Shown here: in pieces, positions 25,282-40,299 of the stretch
Layout: each line of letters begins with the position of its first letter
Numbering within the stretch: position 1 is the stretch's first letter
Source: Acanthaster planci
Lineage: Eukaryota; Echinodermata; Asteroidea; Valvatida; Acanthasteridae
Direction of reading: 5' to 3'
DNA length: 64,000 nt
Assembly (NCBI RefSeq): GCF_001949145.1
Contig: NW_019091366.1
Location: 2,083,146-2,147,145, forward strand
The notes under the pieces: model-generated
Database searches by the model: none
Told to the model about the DNA's origin: nothing
The model's input: only the letters and a program-made list of their open reading frames with translations
Program-made: the position numbers and the translations under genes

Positions 25282-27928
25282 TCCCTAGTTCTGTAAAACA
25301 GTTCGAAAGACATTTTGGGGTTAATGCCTGCAGGTACCGTACCATAAGCAATTAGGACTGAGTAAAGTAAACTGTCAACAATCACGAATGCCGCAGTGCA
25401 AGAAATATGACAATTTTCAAGCCGTCTTAATGTACAAAACAAAGAAAAGTCCACACTGGGTACAGGTACATTAGGTAACAAACATACACATACATGTACA
25501 CCCATGTACTAGTACAGTGTACAAGCCCTATCCATTTGTACACCATGAAATGAACGCAACACCTGTACACAACACCTGTCAACAAGATAAATACATGTAT
25601 GTGTATACATGTGTTGTAATAGTACATTTTTAGTGAGTTATTGGAATGTAGGCCAACCTACATGTACAGGCTACTACGTGTACATGTATTTCACAGCACA
25701 GTTTGTTGAATTTGATCATTTTATCAAGCACATGACAAATTTAGCAACTTGACTGTTTGCTGTTTTTGCTTTGTGTAGACCATGTGCACCATGGTATCAT
25801 TCTGTCACTGCCTGAATATTGGCCCATCTCCATGTGTTATAAGACAGTCGGGGACACGTCCATGAATGGCCTGCAGGTTTATTTATGAAAACAGCCCATC
25901 CCTCCGCAAAAATCATTATTGATCTTTCCATGTGACAGTCAATAAAGCATTCTGTAACGTGGGGTAAGAGATGAACATTAACAACGACACAGCAGGTGTA
26001 ATGTTGGTACCGAGACAAGTACCATGTCCATAAATACAGGAGAATAAATTTCATCACAAATTCACACTAATATTTAATAACAGTCTCTATAAAAAGCAAT
26101 AAGATAACAGGTGCATGCTCATACTTGTTGTTGATGACTAGAGTTTTTCTCTCCCTGAATTTGTACCGGTAACTCTCCATAGTTATACATGTACATGTAC
26201 CTAACGCAAAATCAAACTGCAAGAATAAAAGGGCTTTTGTTCATTACGACCAAAAATATCTCATAACATGTATGCGTCTTGTCCAGGGACCAAAAGATCT
26301 CCAAAAATTGTTGTGAAAGCACATACATGAAATGCTTTTTCATGTTAGTCTTGATTATTACGTACTGTAGTCATGCATAATGTAGCATATACATGTATAT
26401 GTATGTAGCATTTTATGGTCATACTGTAAGTATGGGCACTTCTGTACATATCCAAACCATGCTGTACACATACACTACTTGCACTTGTAATGAGAAGCTT
26501 TGTGGATTAATTAACTGGTTGACTGCATGCCATATAATACTCAGGCATGTACACAGGTGTATTTGTATATGTATGCACCTGTAAACTGGAAGGGAAACGT
26601 ACAACACTACATGTACATGTACACGTGTACATGTGTACATTTACACATGGTACTGACTGGCACATGTACATGTACCAAACCAACTTAAATGTATTAAATA
26701 CGTTTAGACATCCTTATTTGATCTTTAGAAAACTACTTAAGCCACTGTACTACTGGTACCATATATGAAAATAATCTTTGTTTTATGCAAGCATTTTGAC
26801 AATTTTGTAGAAATACTAGAAATTTGTTCCTTGGCACTTTCCAGTTGACAGATTCAACTTCAGCTTGAGCAGTTGTAACAACACTTAGCAATTAAACAAC
26901 TTCCTTTAATGCATCAGCATACATTCAGTATGGCCTGTATGTATGTGTATGTGTCCCAAGGTACGTGTAATTGAATAAAGCAAGGCAGTCTCTTTTTTAA
27001 TCTCCTCTGAAACTCTTCCAAACATCAATTTACTCCAGGAAGAGCCGGTGATCAATTGTGTCAAGCTGTTACCAGGCCATCTGAACATCAGTGGATACAG
27101 ACAGACATTAAAGATGTATGGTATGAGACATCTGTATTTCCCCAGGGTCAAATTAAGCAAACTAATGCATATTTATATCTCAGGACTTCTTAAGTCCTCA
27201 CAAGAACCGTTCAATTTAACAAACCTACTGGTAATGGCCAAAATTCCTTTTTTGCCAATGAATTTTTGACATAAATTTCACTTCAAAATTTGTTCTTCTT
27301 TTTTCTTCAATATTTTATTTTCGGCTATAGAATGTATCAAAATGAAATTGAGTCACTTTTTTTTAATGTGTTGAGTACTATTAGCTAGCTGTACACCGCA
27401 GGTGCCTGCACATCACTCATTTCTGTAAATTCTCCCACAACTTCCAGACAGATTAAGGATACAAGAGGGTCAGGATACGCACATTTCACCCTTTGCTTGA
27501 GCTGTAGTTATTCCACCACATTCTTTTCCTTCCCAATTCCCCTTTCCCATCAAGGATGGATTTACAGCAAATTTTAAGGAAGGGGGGCGAAGGACTTGTT
27601 GGGGGAGGGGACCCAAAAAATTGGAATTTTTTTTCATGAGACCTTTGGTGACTTTCTGAGGGGCGAGGCTACATTTTGGAGCTTTGTAGGGAAATGAAAT
27701 GGACTAAACACTTGACTTTTCTCTTATAATTAAACCAAAAAATGGCTCCTTATGGGGAGGGCATGACATGGCCCCCATCCCTTCCCCCCCCCCATCTGCC
27801 CTTGCTTCCTATCCTGTGCTATGCTTGAATGATCTGACAATTTTCTATCTATGAGTAAGATCATCTGTGTGAGAAGAGGTTGGCTGAGTGGCTCCTACCC
27901 TCACTGTACCCTCAACAATAGCTGTGTT

Positions 27929-28051
27929 TGTTTCACATGGACCTGGATCACAACCTGTGATCCATCGTTGGTTTATGGACACCAGAACCCACCTAATGGA
28001 TGGTGAACCAGCTTGAGGATTACTGCTCAAGATCAAGATCCATGTGAAACA
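27929..28051. repeat. 123-bp element with 13-bp inverted ends and an inner hairpin
   Basis: TGTTTCACATGGA at 27929-27941 and TCCATGTGAAACA at 28039-28051 are exact reverse complements. Just inside the left end lies a second perfect hairpin, GGATCACA-ACC-TGTGATCC (27945-27963). The nested symmetry is typical of non-autonomous transposon remnants, but no target duplication or transposase is visible. Confidence 0.6.
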
Positions 28052-31000
28052 GACAGGCCCAATGACTTCAACAAGGAGCTTGCCTCACGACAATCTTAAA
28101 CTGTATCAACTAGGTCTTCAGAATTGTCCGCTTCCCTGATGTCGTTCCATTGACAGCCATGCTAATATCATCCGCAACACTTCTCCAATTTGATTACTGT
28201 GCATCGTGTCATTGTCAAAGTAACACATCGTCCCTCACACCAGATGAACCTGTCGTCCTTTCAGTATGTACATGTAACTTTTACATCCCTCCCTTAAGAT
28301 GGAAAATAACTATGCACAAACACTGACACAAACAGGCTTCTGAATATTCCAGCTTGGGGCTTTCGTTGTGCAGTGAATGAGAAATTATTGGCATTTTGAA
28401 AGTACACATTTCCCTACGAGGACGTACATGTATCGGTATACACAGGCGACCATCCTCAGACTGGTACAATGTACATATGTGCTGTTGCCTCCTGCTATGA
28501 AAATTTAATTATTTCAATTTTCCAGGTCAAAGGAGCCATTTAACACATTCCCATCATTTATTACGTCAGCGATGTCTGGCATTTTGCTGACAGGTTCTTT
28601 TCCATTTGAAGAACTACTATTGCATGATGCAGAAATGGGACTTCAAATTTTCCGCCCGAAATGTGAGGGAAGGATACAGTTCTTCCAATCTGTCTTTGTT
28701 ACCTCGATACTCCTATTCTCTCAATCATTGCCTGGATAGAAAATGTAAGAATTTAAACATTTTTGTTGTGCTGGAAAGTCAATGCCAAAATTACATTTTC
28801 AACAGTGCACTTTGAGGAAAAATGCACTACAACTTTTGTGACTCGACTTGTACGACTTTGTACATGTACGAAGATCAATTCTAGTTTCATTTAGCCTGAT
28901 ACATATGATACCTCTTAATATTGTATTTGATTTCCACATGAAGCTTAAGCTGACATGTATGGTTGTACTTTGGGCATAGATCAATTCTGTAATAGATCCT
29001 TCACATACATGTACATGTATGATGCTCACCGAAACAATTTATCAAGAGCTGCATTCTGTTTTTGAATTTATTATATTCCTAACTTGAACCTTTTAATATA
29101 TTCCATAAAAGACTATGCATGCACTTCATTCTTTGAAGTGTGGGAAAACAATCCTTTAATATTACATTTGAATATTTTCCATCTCTTGCTTTTTCATTTC
29201 GTGCTACCATGTCTATTGACTAAGAATTGAGAACAGCCTAATGTTGATATCGATCAATTAAACATATCTGCAACCTGTATGTACATGTACCAGTACATGT
29301 ACTTAATAACCATATACTGATTTGGGGAAGAGATGATCTGATGTTCCAAAATATTTTCTGGAGAGGTTGAAATATATCAATTATCAATCAAGGCATATTT
29401 CGATTTGTTCTCAGCATCGTTCACATTAGATTTCATTTCTTCCTGCACTTGACTCAGATCTAAATCAACTGTAAAGAATAATTGACTTGTGGCAACACAG
29501 CAAAACATATTAAAATATAAAGTCACCAAGGACTGACCGAGACCAGACACACATGGGATTTACATCAAAAGTGACTTCAGCTGAGTGAACAATGGTATCA
29601 ATCCAGCCCAAGGCTTGGTTAGAATTTAGCGACTTCAGAACAATTCACATGATAGCCACGATAATAAATGTATTGGTTGGATTATTCTGTCTGACACCTA
29701 CCTGGTAGGAATTTGGAAATGGTGCCTTATCGCATGCATGTACCCGTCATTTACATGATGCACAAGCTGAAGTCAATGATTGTGTTGATAAGCAATGACC
29801 AATGAGTCTTCTCATGTTAGGCAGTCCATTTGGAAGGCACAAGGCTTCCAAACTTCTATAGTGAGTTTAAACCAACGATAAAGCATGGATACCTCTTTTT
29901 CTTGTAAAGGACAGCAATGGACATACAGCGGAAGCTGTTTCTACCAGTAGCTTTTTGAGTTATCCTTGACTATGCCCTGGATTTATACGTAGTTTTTTTT
30001 ATTTTGAGTTAATTCAGTTGTTTGTGTACAGATGTATGATCATTTTGTAATTTGTATGGGTGTTGTCAAATTAAAATAAACAAATACCTGATGGTTCCCT
30101 CTTTCATCTTTGAAAAAAAAGATAAAAATTGTTCTGCTAAGCTTATTGTCCAAACTGTCCATCTAAACACACCTGGTGTGTACAGACAGGAACACAATCT
30201 TGATGTTTGCTCATTCAAAGAGTGAACACAATGTAAGCTTTACAGTCAATTTACAGTCAGCTAACCTGTTCAAACATACCCCCATCTCTTGTGTGAACTG
30301 GCTGTAAAGGTTCATTTGATGGATTTGAAATAAGTCAAGAAAGTTTAACTCAGAACGCAGATCTTAATTGCAATAAGAGATGGCGACTTGCAGGCAGTAG
30401 CAACCTGATTTTGCACTAATTGTAAAGATCAGTGTAAAAGACTATAATTGAACTTCATTTTTTAATCCAAAAAGCAGAAGAAATGTTTTCAAAATGAACT
30501 AACACACATCATTCATGTAAAAAGAGGGCAAACCTGCAAATTTTGATGGCTGCAATTTATTGATCTTACAGGTGTAACACCCCTTACCCCTAGGTACACA
30601 CATGACTCTGGTTATGGACAAGCAAAAACTAACATACTGATATCATGTTAACAGAGAACAGTACTGTATATCATTATTCCTGGGAACATCATGGCATGGA
30701 TAAGTTTACATACGGGACATGTACAGGAAAACCTGTTTCTTTCACAGAAGAGCCCTGGCTAGTTACAGGTGGATCTAATCACTGGAGTTACCGGGTACAT
30801 GTACCGGTACATACTGCACTGGTACAGTACTATTTGTAGCTGCTGTTTTATTTTTGGATCATGTTACTTAAATATTCTTTGGTATAATTACTGCATTTAT
30901 ACAAACTGGATACCACCTGCAACTGTATGATGAATGTGCCAGCTGACGAAGTACGCTCTCATTCACCTTTGTTACACCATACATGTACATCACTTTAATG

Positions 31001-32649
31001 GCGAGCAACATCCTTGAAATGCCGACATGTGATATATTTTATGGCATCGTGAAAAAAGTGCTGGTTGAAGAAGACCAACTATACAGGTACCACTTTAACT
31101 TTAGTCCAATGACAGACTACACCTCAAGAGATGTGCTTCAAAATTGACCGACATCTTGAATTTCACAGCGACCAAGTATACATGTACATGTGTACATACA
31201 TACTTGTACTGCTGTCCCAAATGTGTCTTTAGTTCAGGTGTGACCAAAAACTGGCCAGTAATTGATTATTCCATATCACCTTTGACACAGGGTGAAAATT
31301 TACAAGTCAAAATGGCACTTGGTTCCAGGTATACACACTTGAGTACAGCACCAACAGACTACCGGGCAAGTACATCAACCAATGAAATTTCAGAAGAACA
31401 GCAGGCACATGTATGCACTCGCATAATGTTAATGTACATGTACAGCCATGTTGGAAGTCAATATTTCTGCAGAAACATCCGTACTTGATCATAGTTTTAT
31501 GTACATACCGGTTCATGTATATTACAAATCATAAGGACCTACAGAAAACATGCAATATATCTTAGTCTCTGCTTCATGTGTACATACCATGTTGTACAAC
31601 ATGTGCAATGTGCATTGCAGCGTACGTGTATATTATTTCCATAATATCAGAGCGTATGTACACGTACATGTACATGTACTGTATGTTGTACAAAGCATGT
31701 CATATTACACAGCGTATGAATAAACCTGTCGTTGATTAATTTATCCACGTGCAATGCACTACAAAGTGGAAGGTTTCATACCGCAGGTTTGACATTCCAT
31801 CTCCAACGACATCGACACATACAGATGGTGTATTCTGGCTCTTCGCACAAAACACCTGTACATGTACATGGTGAAAAGATTTACTCAGAGGGGATTTTGT
31901 CAGGACGTATTCAAGTGACAAAGGATTTGTGCCAGGAATCGCTCAAAAACCAGTGTTTCACATTTCTGTAACAGAGAGAATTAGTTTTATTCCGAGACAG
32001 GTGAAATGATTCCTACATTCCATTTGTCGCATCTTGATATTATCACAGTACTGATATTAAATATTTGTTACTGCTACGGTACATGTATTTCAAAGAAATG
32101 ATATGCATGCAGTGGAATGCATGGACGTGAGTGTGCTAATGCATAGATCTGTGCGTAAGACTGTAAAGGGCACTCTAACTTGACCAACAGAAGTGCCTTC
32201 CCAGACATTTCATTCAATGAAAATTAAGATTAATGTCGTCACACATCACATCTGAAGGCAGGGTGGATGGGTGACACATGTATTTGTACACTGTATACCG
32301 ATACATGTACGCGCTTATGGAGCTGCAAACTGTGGACATATCCTCTGAATGAGATGCAAAATTGGCACAGAAAATTGGGCTAAGGCTAGTTTGTGATTGG
32401 TCCTTGTGGGGCACCATGGTTGTGTGTTTATGTGGCAATGTGATATGACCCGTAGAAAGACAAAATTAGCTTGGTATTTCCTTGTTTGTACTGTGTGCTG
32501 GGACTCGCAACAAAAATGTCATGTGTGTTGATTTCAATCATGTAACTGGGTGCCATGTGGCGTTAACATGTTAATGCACATGAAGATTAACTGGTACCTT
32601 GTAGATTGACTGGCACCTCGTAGACTGCACCTACCGGTACACTGATGTA

Positions 32650-33229
32650 GACTTGACTCAAGTCAGGATCTTCAGTGACGTCTACATTTACGAGTCGTTA
32701 CTTGCTTCATGCCTTCTTGTGTCCACTTACTACAATGAGTTAAGAAATCCCCTGAGTTGACGAATCTGCCAGCCAATCAGCTCATCTACCAAAACAGGTA
32801 CATGTACATGTAGCAGCCAATCAAATTGCTGGACTTGTTTTTACATCCTTCATACCTCTGTTATAATGAACGAGTCTACGACTCTGATTACTTTGATTGG
32901 TGGAAATTCCAAGTCAGACTACTTTGATTGGTGGAAATTCTGTATAATTTATGCAAGATCATGTGGTTCATATGCATTTACGAATAACATGAATACATAT
33001 CACGAACGGTACATATCAAGAACGGGGGTCTGATTAGCTTATCCATCAAGTCCGACTTACTGATTGGTGACACCCGTTGAACAATCTTTGACACTGATGT
33101 CAGATATCGCATAATAGCTATCAAATAAGGGCTCCTTATCAGAAGTTATGCGAGTGGCCAAGTACGACGACCGTGTATTGTGTATGTGAAGGGATGGATG
33201 TCTGGGGAAGAGCAACATAAGTCCGACTT
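32650..33229. repeat. cluster of AAGTCNGACTT palindromes and GATTGG boxes
   Basis: AAGTCCGACTT occurs at 33048-33058 and again at 33219-33229, and AAGTCAGACT at 32911-32920. GACTTGACTCAAGTC (32650-32664) is a related palindrome. A 31-bp direct duplication carries ACTTTGATTGGTGGAAATTC at 32890-32909 and 32921-32940. GATTGG (inverted CCAAT) is repeated in the same interval. The cluster could be a regulatory module or diverged tandem repeats. Confidence 0.5.
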
Positions 33230-36200
33230 GAATCAAGTCTAACACTGATGCAGATTTGCAAATAAAGCAGTCAGATGGGTACATGGCAACAGCTTGACAC
33301 ATGCAGTAAAACTGATGGCTAGATACCACACATGTACATCCTGGGCTCGGGAAGGGATTCCAATTGTCAGATTGTGAAAGAGAAGTCAAATATTCTGATG
33401 CAATTTGGAGTAATATTTACATGTATTTCTGCTCTTGATTTACCAAAATCTCTCTGTTAACATACGGTACCAGGATCTCAGCCAGCAAGACACTTACATG
33501 TATACACGTACACATGTGTCTACTGGCATTTAAACAGGGAGGCATGCCTTTACAAACAATGCAGGTGCACTTGTAAGGTTTGCCGTTTTTCATATTTACA
33601 TTCTGATGTATAACGGAGTATGTGTACAATGTACATGTATACGTACAGTACATAATACAGTGAACGTATACATGTATCCACACCCATACATGTACATGTA
33701 CATTTATTTAGCCAGCAGGCAGTGTGAAATCATCATCCAAAGTAACATTTTTATCCAATAAGAAGCTAGTCTTTTTATATATATGCACTAGCCAAAAGTC
33801 TGTATTTCGATGTAGTAATTTGAAGATCAGTCAACCATTTTAGAGCTACGCTTCACTAGAAAATTAAAAGCCATTTTAAAAGCAAATGTAACATTGGCAG
33901 GTGTATTCCAAAGTAATGCAACTCAAATGGATTTCAGATGTGAATTAGTAAATATGGGCAGTTACATGTACAGTAGCTTGTCTGGGACACTGGATTGAGG
34001 AATTCACTGAAGTATAAAGATGATTTTCCACAATAATTAACCATCAGACATTAAATAAAAACTTGATTACCAGGACACTTTATGTGCTTTGCCCCCTCTC
34101 TCCAGGAAATCCCTCCTCCTGGAAAAAAATTGGGTTCCTCCCCCTCCCTCCCCAGAAAAACTCCCAGCAATGCCCATGATTAAAATACCATGAAGCTTAG
34201 CTGTTAGCCCATGAACCTGTTTTCACTAAGCCAAGAATTTCTGTGCTTTAAATTTCTGAGCTCAGCAGCGATATGAAATTAGCCCCTGTATGTATGCTTG
34301 ACCTGATGATAAATGCATTCCTGTATGAACCGCTGCGTGTGCATTCATGTACATGTACTGTGGCAACTGGAATCTGTGCACAGATCGCAGTTTGAGGTGT
34401 CAGCACAGTTAATAGCCTGCCATAGAAACCCTTGCACATGATGCTTAATTTACAGTTTGTATACATGTACATATGTAAAGTGTCCATTTGTCAATTGATT
34501 TGTGCTATGTGCACCATGCCATGCTGGTGACAACTGCTGGAGGCTTGCCGTGGGAATGCTCCAAATACCATCCATGTCAATCAACTCTGCATCACACTCC
34601 TTAGAGACCTCCCGGTTCTCTTGAATTCTCATTGTTTATCCAAGGAGTTATCTCATACATGATAACATATCACTTTCACTGGAGATGAACATCCAATACA
34701 AACAACCCTGGTTTGGTTTAGCCTCTACTGTAGGGTCTAAGTTCCAAACCTTTGCCTAAGGTGAATGGTTTGTGCTCTGCAAGTGCATTGTTTTCAAACT
34801 AATGATGCCTTATGGGGCAGAAATACAGGCCAACAAAGGTGAAATATCTACGTATGTACATGTACAGGTAGGAACAGACAGGTTTCAAATAATGTATCTA
34901 CGTGCATGTATCGTTAAACAAGGTGGGAAGATTTACAGTGAAGACATAAAAACCATCGACTGACAAGTTCAAGGCTCTTTTAAGCTCAGACGATGATTGA
35001 AGCTACTTGATTAAGAACACTAAACAATCTCTTGTAATATCCACTCTGAAGAAAAAGGTCATAAATTTGAGCATCATTTATCACAGGTGACTTTGGACAA
35101 CTCCAGGATTCGCACAAATGTCCAAGGCTGGAATCAAAAGTGCCTAGTAACAGACGCAAGAGTCATGGTTCACTGAAAAGTTGCTAGGGATTTTTTTTTT
35201 TCAGTTGTACATATTACTGTGAAATATTCATGGCCAAACCTGCCAAGGACCAAAGCAAGAGTAAAGCCGAGGCCTTCATTTTCAAAAACACAGGGGGTAT
35301 AATTACAGTCACTGGTGCGGCTGGCCAATGGCGCATGAACAGTTGGCAATTTCAGGCAAATTACAGCCTGCGAAATGGTGACTGTGCATTTTAGGCTTCT
35401 CCTTCCTGTTGTGCCGTTGGAGGAGAGGGTTGATTTCTTGTGTCTCAGCTGAGTGTGTGACGGTGACCGAGGTGCAATGACAAAAAATCTATATTTACCA
35501 CGAGAACATTTACGGGAAATAATAAAACAATTCTTCATGAATTGAATAGTATCATTCTACACATTGGTGTGGGTTTAAAACATTCATATCAGACACTTAC
35601 TTCTGATTCATGTACTTTACCGGTAGCTTACATGTACATGTACACCTAAATGCCCCATTGAGCAAGTCTGTTATGTAACTCGTACCTACAGGTATATTTC
35701 TGTATAGGTACAGTACATGGAGTTTACGATAAAGAGTCTCAAAGGACTTCTTCAGCCAGACAATAAAAGAAACCCTTTGAAATTTAGAAACTGCTTCAGG
35801 TTAAAGAAACATGAACATAGCCAGAAATGTGTCACATTACTGTACCTACCGGAGAACCGGTTGCAGACAAGAGGGAATAACACACTTGGGATCATTTGTA
35901 TCATGAGACTACAGGCCTAGTACTTTGAAACATCAGTTCATGGACTGACTTGTTAACTGTTAGGTTTACCTTTAAATGTGCTGAAAATAGTAACCAGGTC
36001 AAGCATTTCTTTGAATTGTGTGAAATATTTGAGATACACGGCGGCATCTCTGCCATTTTTGTCTCCTACTGTACAGTGTGGGGAATCACAGTCACGTGTG
36101 CTGAATGAAGCACATCAAACATAAAAAGTCAGTCGCTCCATATGTTTCACCATTTCTGAATAAACAAAAACACTAGCAATTACTCTTAAGAAAAATTGTC

Positions 36201-39200
36201 CCTAGTGTTCCTCAGTGTTGAAACCATTGTAGAGCTGCAAATGATCAAACTGTATCCATGTCAATCTGATAAGACAACGAACAGAGAATCAACTGCAGTG
36301 GCTCTCCTGGGTGTTTATGTAACAAAAGCAAGCTGGGATATCAGCAAGGGAGAATCTATTATTAACGTGACAGCTTTATTTCAAGTGACGCTTTCTGTTC
36401 CGAATTGCAACCTCGGCTTCCGAATGTCAGGATGAATCAACTGTCTGCCTGGGTTACCAAGGTTCCTGCACGAGTCTGTGCCACCAGTTAATTGGTCTGC
36501 CAGCGACACGTCGTCATCGGACAAATCTTTACAGGTGCAAATGAACGAGTCCTGTCCCAATGATGTTAATACATCAATGCATAAGAAGAGAGGTGCTTTC
36601 TTGGATGCCTCCCGTCCCAACAGCAAGGCTTGTTATGTCCAACTTCTCATTTCCCAATAGATTTGCTTTGTTTGATGTTGCAAAGGATCATCTCCATAGA
36701 GGAAATGGACACTACCATTAACATTGAAACTCAGTCAGAGATTGAAGAGGTAAAATGCCTCTGTTGTAATTTTTAAGAAAATGAAAATAAATGGAAATCT
36801 TTACATTACTCCAGTGGAGTGTCAATGGCAGATATTGAATGATGTTCTTGGTATAAATATTGCACTCTAATAATGCATTCGATCATCATTACATTTCATT
36901 GACATGAAAATTTGAGTTCTACATGTACAATCTTGCCTTATTTCAAATTTTTGGTGCCAAATGTTGAATTCACTTCCAGATCAGTTCATTCTGATGTCAT
37001 TTGCCTTGCTTCAGCAATGACATTTATGACATTCAAATTCCGTCCTGACCATGGAAGTGAATGAACCAAAATGACCAATCCTATATTCTCGACAAATTCA
37101 TGATTGCACACATATTAGATTTCTCGTCTACATGTACATGTGCATGTGGAACCCAACTGATAATCAAAATTTCTACAATGAAACATATGAAAATATTTAC
37201 ACATGTGACACATTTGATACTATAGTTTAACCTTTACCTGTATTAATTATTAGCCCTACAATACTGGTACTTTGCTCAAAATTCTCAATTTGTACAAATC
37301 TAATCACCGTCCTTGATGTTACATGTACAAATTGGGCTTGATTCTCACAGAATAAAATTTCTTATTCTAACCACAGTTGAACGACGCGATCATACTGCAA
37401 TCTTGTACGCCTATGTGTACATGTATGTGTATGGACAGCACATGTACATGTACCGTACCGGTACATGCGCAAGTCTGCCATACAAGAAGACAAATAACTT
37501 CCACTGGTTGAGATATTCTTCACTGGCTTACAAATTAAATACAACTAAGCCAGTTCAGCTGTACCAACATGCACTGGTTGATGACAGGTACAAATGAATG
37601 GTGAATTACTGACATCATTTCAGAAATCAACCGAGAAACCTGTCATGGCAAACTCCATCATGAGTTGAATTTTAGACAGCAAAGTAGACTTTTTCAATGT
37701 CAAATTTCAAAACCTTCATATACAATGAAAATTCTGGAAACCTCTTAAAGTTTGATCACAGCCACTGGGTTTGCAAGTCCAACGATTTACTGAGCACTGA
37801 TATATAAATGGAAAGAGGACAGTTATCACTTTGTGAGCCTAAAAACATCAATTCATATTTTTCACAAAAACTCTATGGATTTATAATACCCAGACTTTTC
37901 CATCCAATAATCATTCATTTTTTTTGACAACTTCCCAGGAGGGCAGATCCAAATTGAAGTTAAATTCCATGGATCATTAATTTTATTAGCACTGGACCAA
38001 GAACTGAATAATAGCTAGGAATTCGGTTTTCAACAAAATGTTGAAAAGTGGGTAGGGATTCACTCATGTGTATGGAGATTACGAGTAAAAGTTAGAAATT
38101 AAAAGGAATAAACTAAATAGTTGTATTCAAGTTATACAGTACTTGCACTACAGAGCAGAGTGATACGTGTATATTTCTGAATGCTCCAAATATTTCCTAC
38201 TCTTTTCCACACACTTATAGATGAAACACAGGCAAATCACCATGGATATAAATGTGAAAAACCCTTTCCCTTGTTGACTGAAGCTTCATATTTCTTACCT
38301 TAACATAAAAGTTATTTGGTTCTGCTTTTTTTTTCATTTTGTTTAGCCACATGTATACTTCCTTTGTTGTCACACTCTTTCACACAAAAATATTTGTAAA
38401 GGTGTTGATATTTCTTCCTTTTTCACCTCTTGAATTCTATCAACAATGAAACCAGACAGATACACGCAATCATACCCATGCATTCATTGTCCAGTCAATA
38501 TTTAATCATATTTAATCCACCCACCAATGTCAGTTGAATGCCTAACATGTGTGGTAGAGTTGTCTTTTTATTCTCCAGTGTAAGGTTAGCCTTTAATAAG
38601 AGACAATTGATGGCAACCTTGCCAATGGGAACGACGACAGTGTGTGGGACAGACATCACTTGGGGAGAGGGAAAGCACCATCACCAGATATTAATTTTAC
38701 GTAGCTTTTTTTTTTAACAAAGTTTGCTTCAGCCGGCTGTTAGGCCATAATTGTGTTTTATTGGCAGCCAACAGCAATGAATAAAAATTTAATAAGAAGA
38801 AAATGAATCCTCAAAATCTCATGTGGGTATATTTACGTCAGTTTGCCTGAAGGAAAACTACAGTCTGCCAAACACAAAACACCGAAATGAAACAAATGAT
38901 GAAGGAGAGGAGATCTACGTTCACAAATTGTCTTCATGTCGTAACAACTAGTTTGCAATTAACAATGAGTTTTCTGTGTCCTGAATTTAAAGCACACATG
39001 TACGCGTACCTCATACACATACGAGTATATGTTACTTAGTATGCTCAGACGAAAACATTACACAGTATGTACAGTGTACTCGTACATGTACAAAGTGTCA
39101 CTACTATGCTTACAAGCTGACAGTTTGGACAAAGAAAAGATCAGAAGGGATCAATATTTTGATTCAGTTGCACTGGCCCTGCAAGCCTGTTTCTTAACGT

Positions 39201-40299
39201 CCTTCTGTTGTAAAAGAATTGTCTCCAAAGATCAATAGGCCTCTTGCTTATAAAGGCTGGTACTAAAGAACACATAGCATACAACATTGAGAGAAAACTG
39301 GGTATATTTATACGTTTTTGCTGGGCAACAGACCTGCATATACATGTACTGTATGGTACACCTGTATTTTTCTACATGCGTGTTTACATTTTCAGCATGT
39401 CATTCAATGTTACACCATATTGACATTTCAGAAGACCAGAATTTACATTTAGAACAAAGCATGCCAGTTTTCCTCAGCATGAACTTATAATGGAAAAGAT
39501 AGAAGAACTGAGATGAATTGTAAGTTCCAACAACACAAGAGTGAAACATGAGATTTCAGCTTCTGTATAATTTTGGGCAGATTTTGCAGATTTGCAGCCA
39601 TTGAGTCTGTGAAAAACAGTGCAACAGAAATTAAGGTACATGTGGATTTTACACACTTAAATTTTACTGTCAAAATTTACCAATAAGTGTTTGCAAGGTA
39701 CATGTTGTGTACGTATGCATTCCTCGCAATGGTTTATGATACACTGGACCTGAATTTCCACAGCAGCACTTGGTAATTAGGTCAATTTCCCTGATTCCTC
39801 CAAATTCAAATCAGGACTATACATGACGAGCCAGCTAGTGCATTGACAAGTTCCCTGTATGTTACAAACACATGTATATGTAAGTGTACATTATACATGT
39901 GTTCATAAAACAAATGTTGTGGCATCATCCCTGATTCAAGGTTACCAGTGTAACCAAACCAACAGTCATATTCTCATTCTAATTAGCCTTACGTAGTCAT
40001 TCACGTACATGTAGCTAGATGTACATGTAGAATGGGTCTAATGCCATATTGATGTCAATAACAAGTGGTATCAGTTTGTTTGACTAATTGGTGATGATAC
40101 ATCTTATCAGCAATCATGGATCTGTTTACCTTTAAAGGAAAAGAGAAAAGACCAAGTACCAGGCAGACTAAAAGATACATGTGGCAATACAATGATTCCG
40201 AATATTTGCTTCATACCGTAAGCAAAGTCTGATATGTATGGAGTGATACATGCTCATGTCTAGGTTACTGGCATGGCATGTATTGATCTCATACATGTA

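Noticed and set aside
27570-27800. G/C homopolymer-rich block near 27.6-27.8 kb, suggestive of a transposon
   Set aside because: It has no inverted ends or coding remnant; simple sequence explains it.
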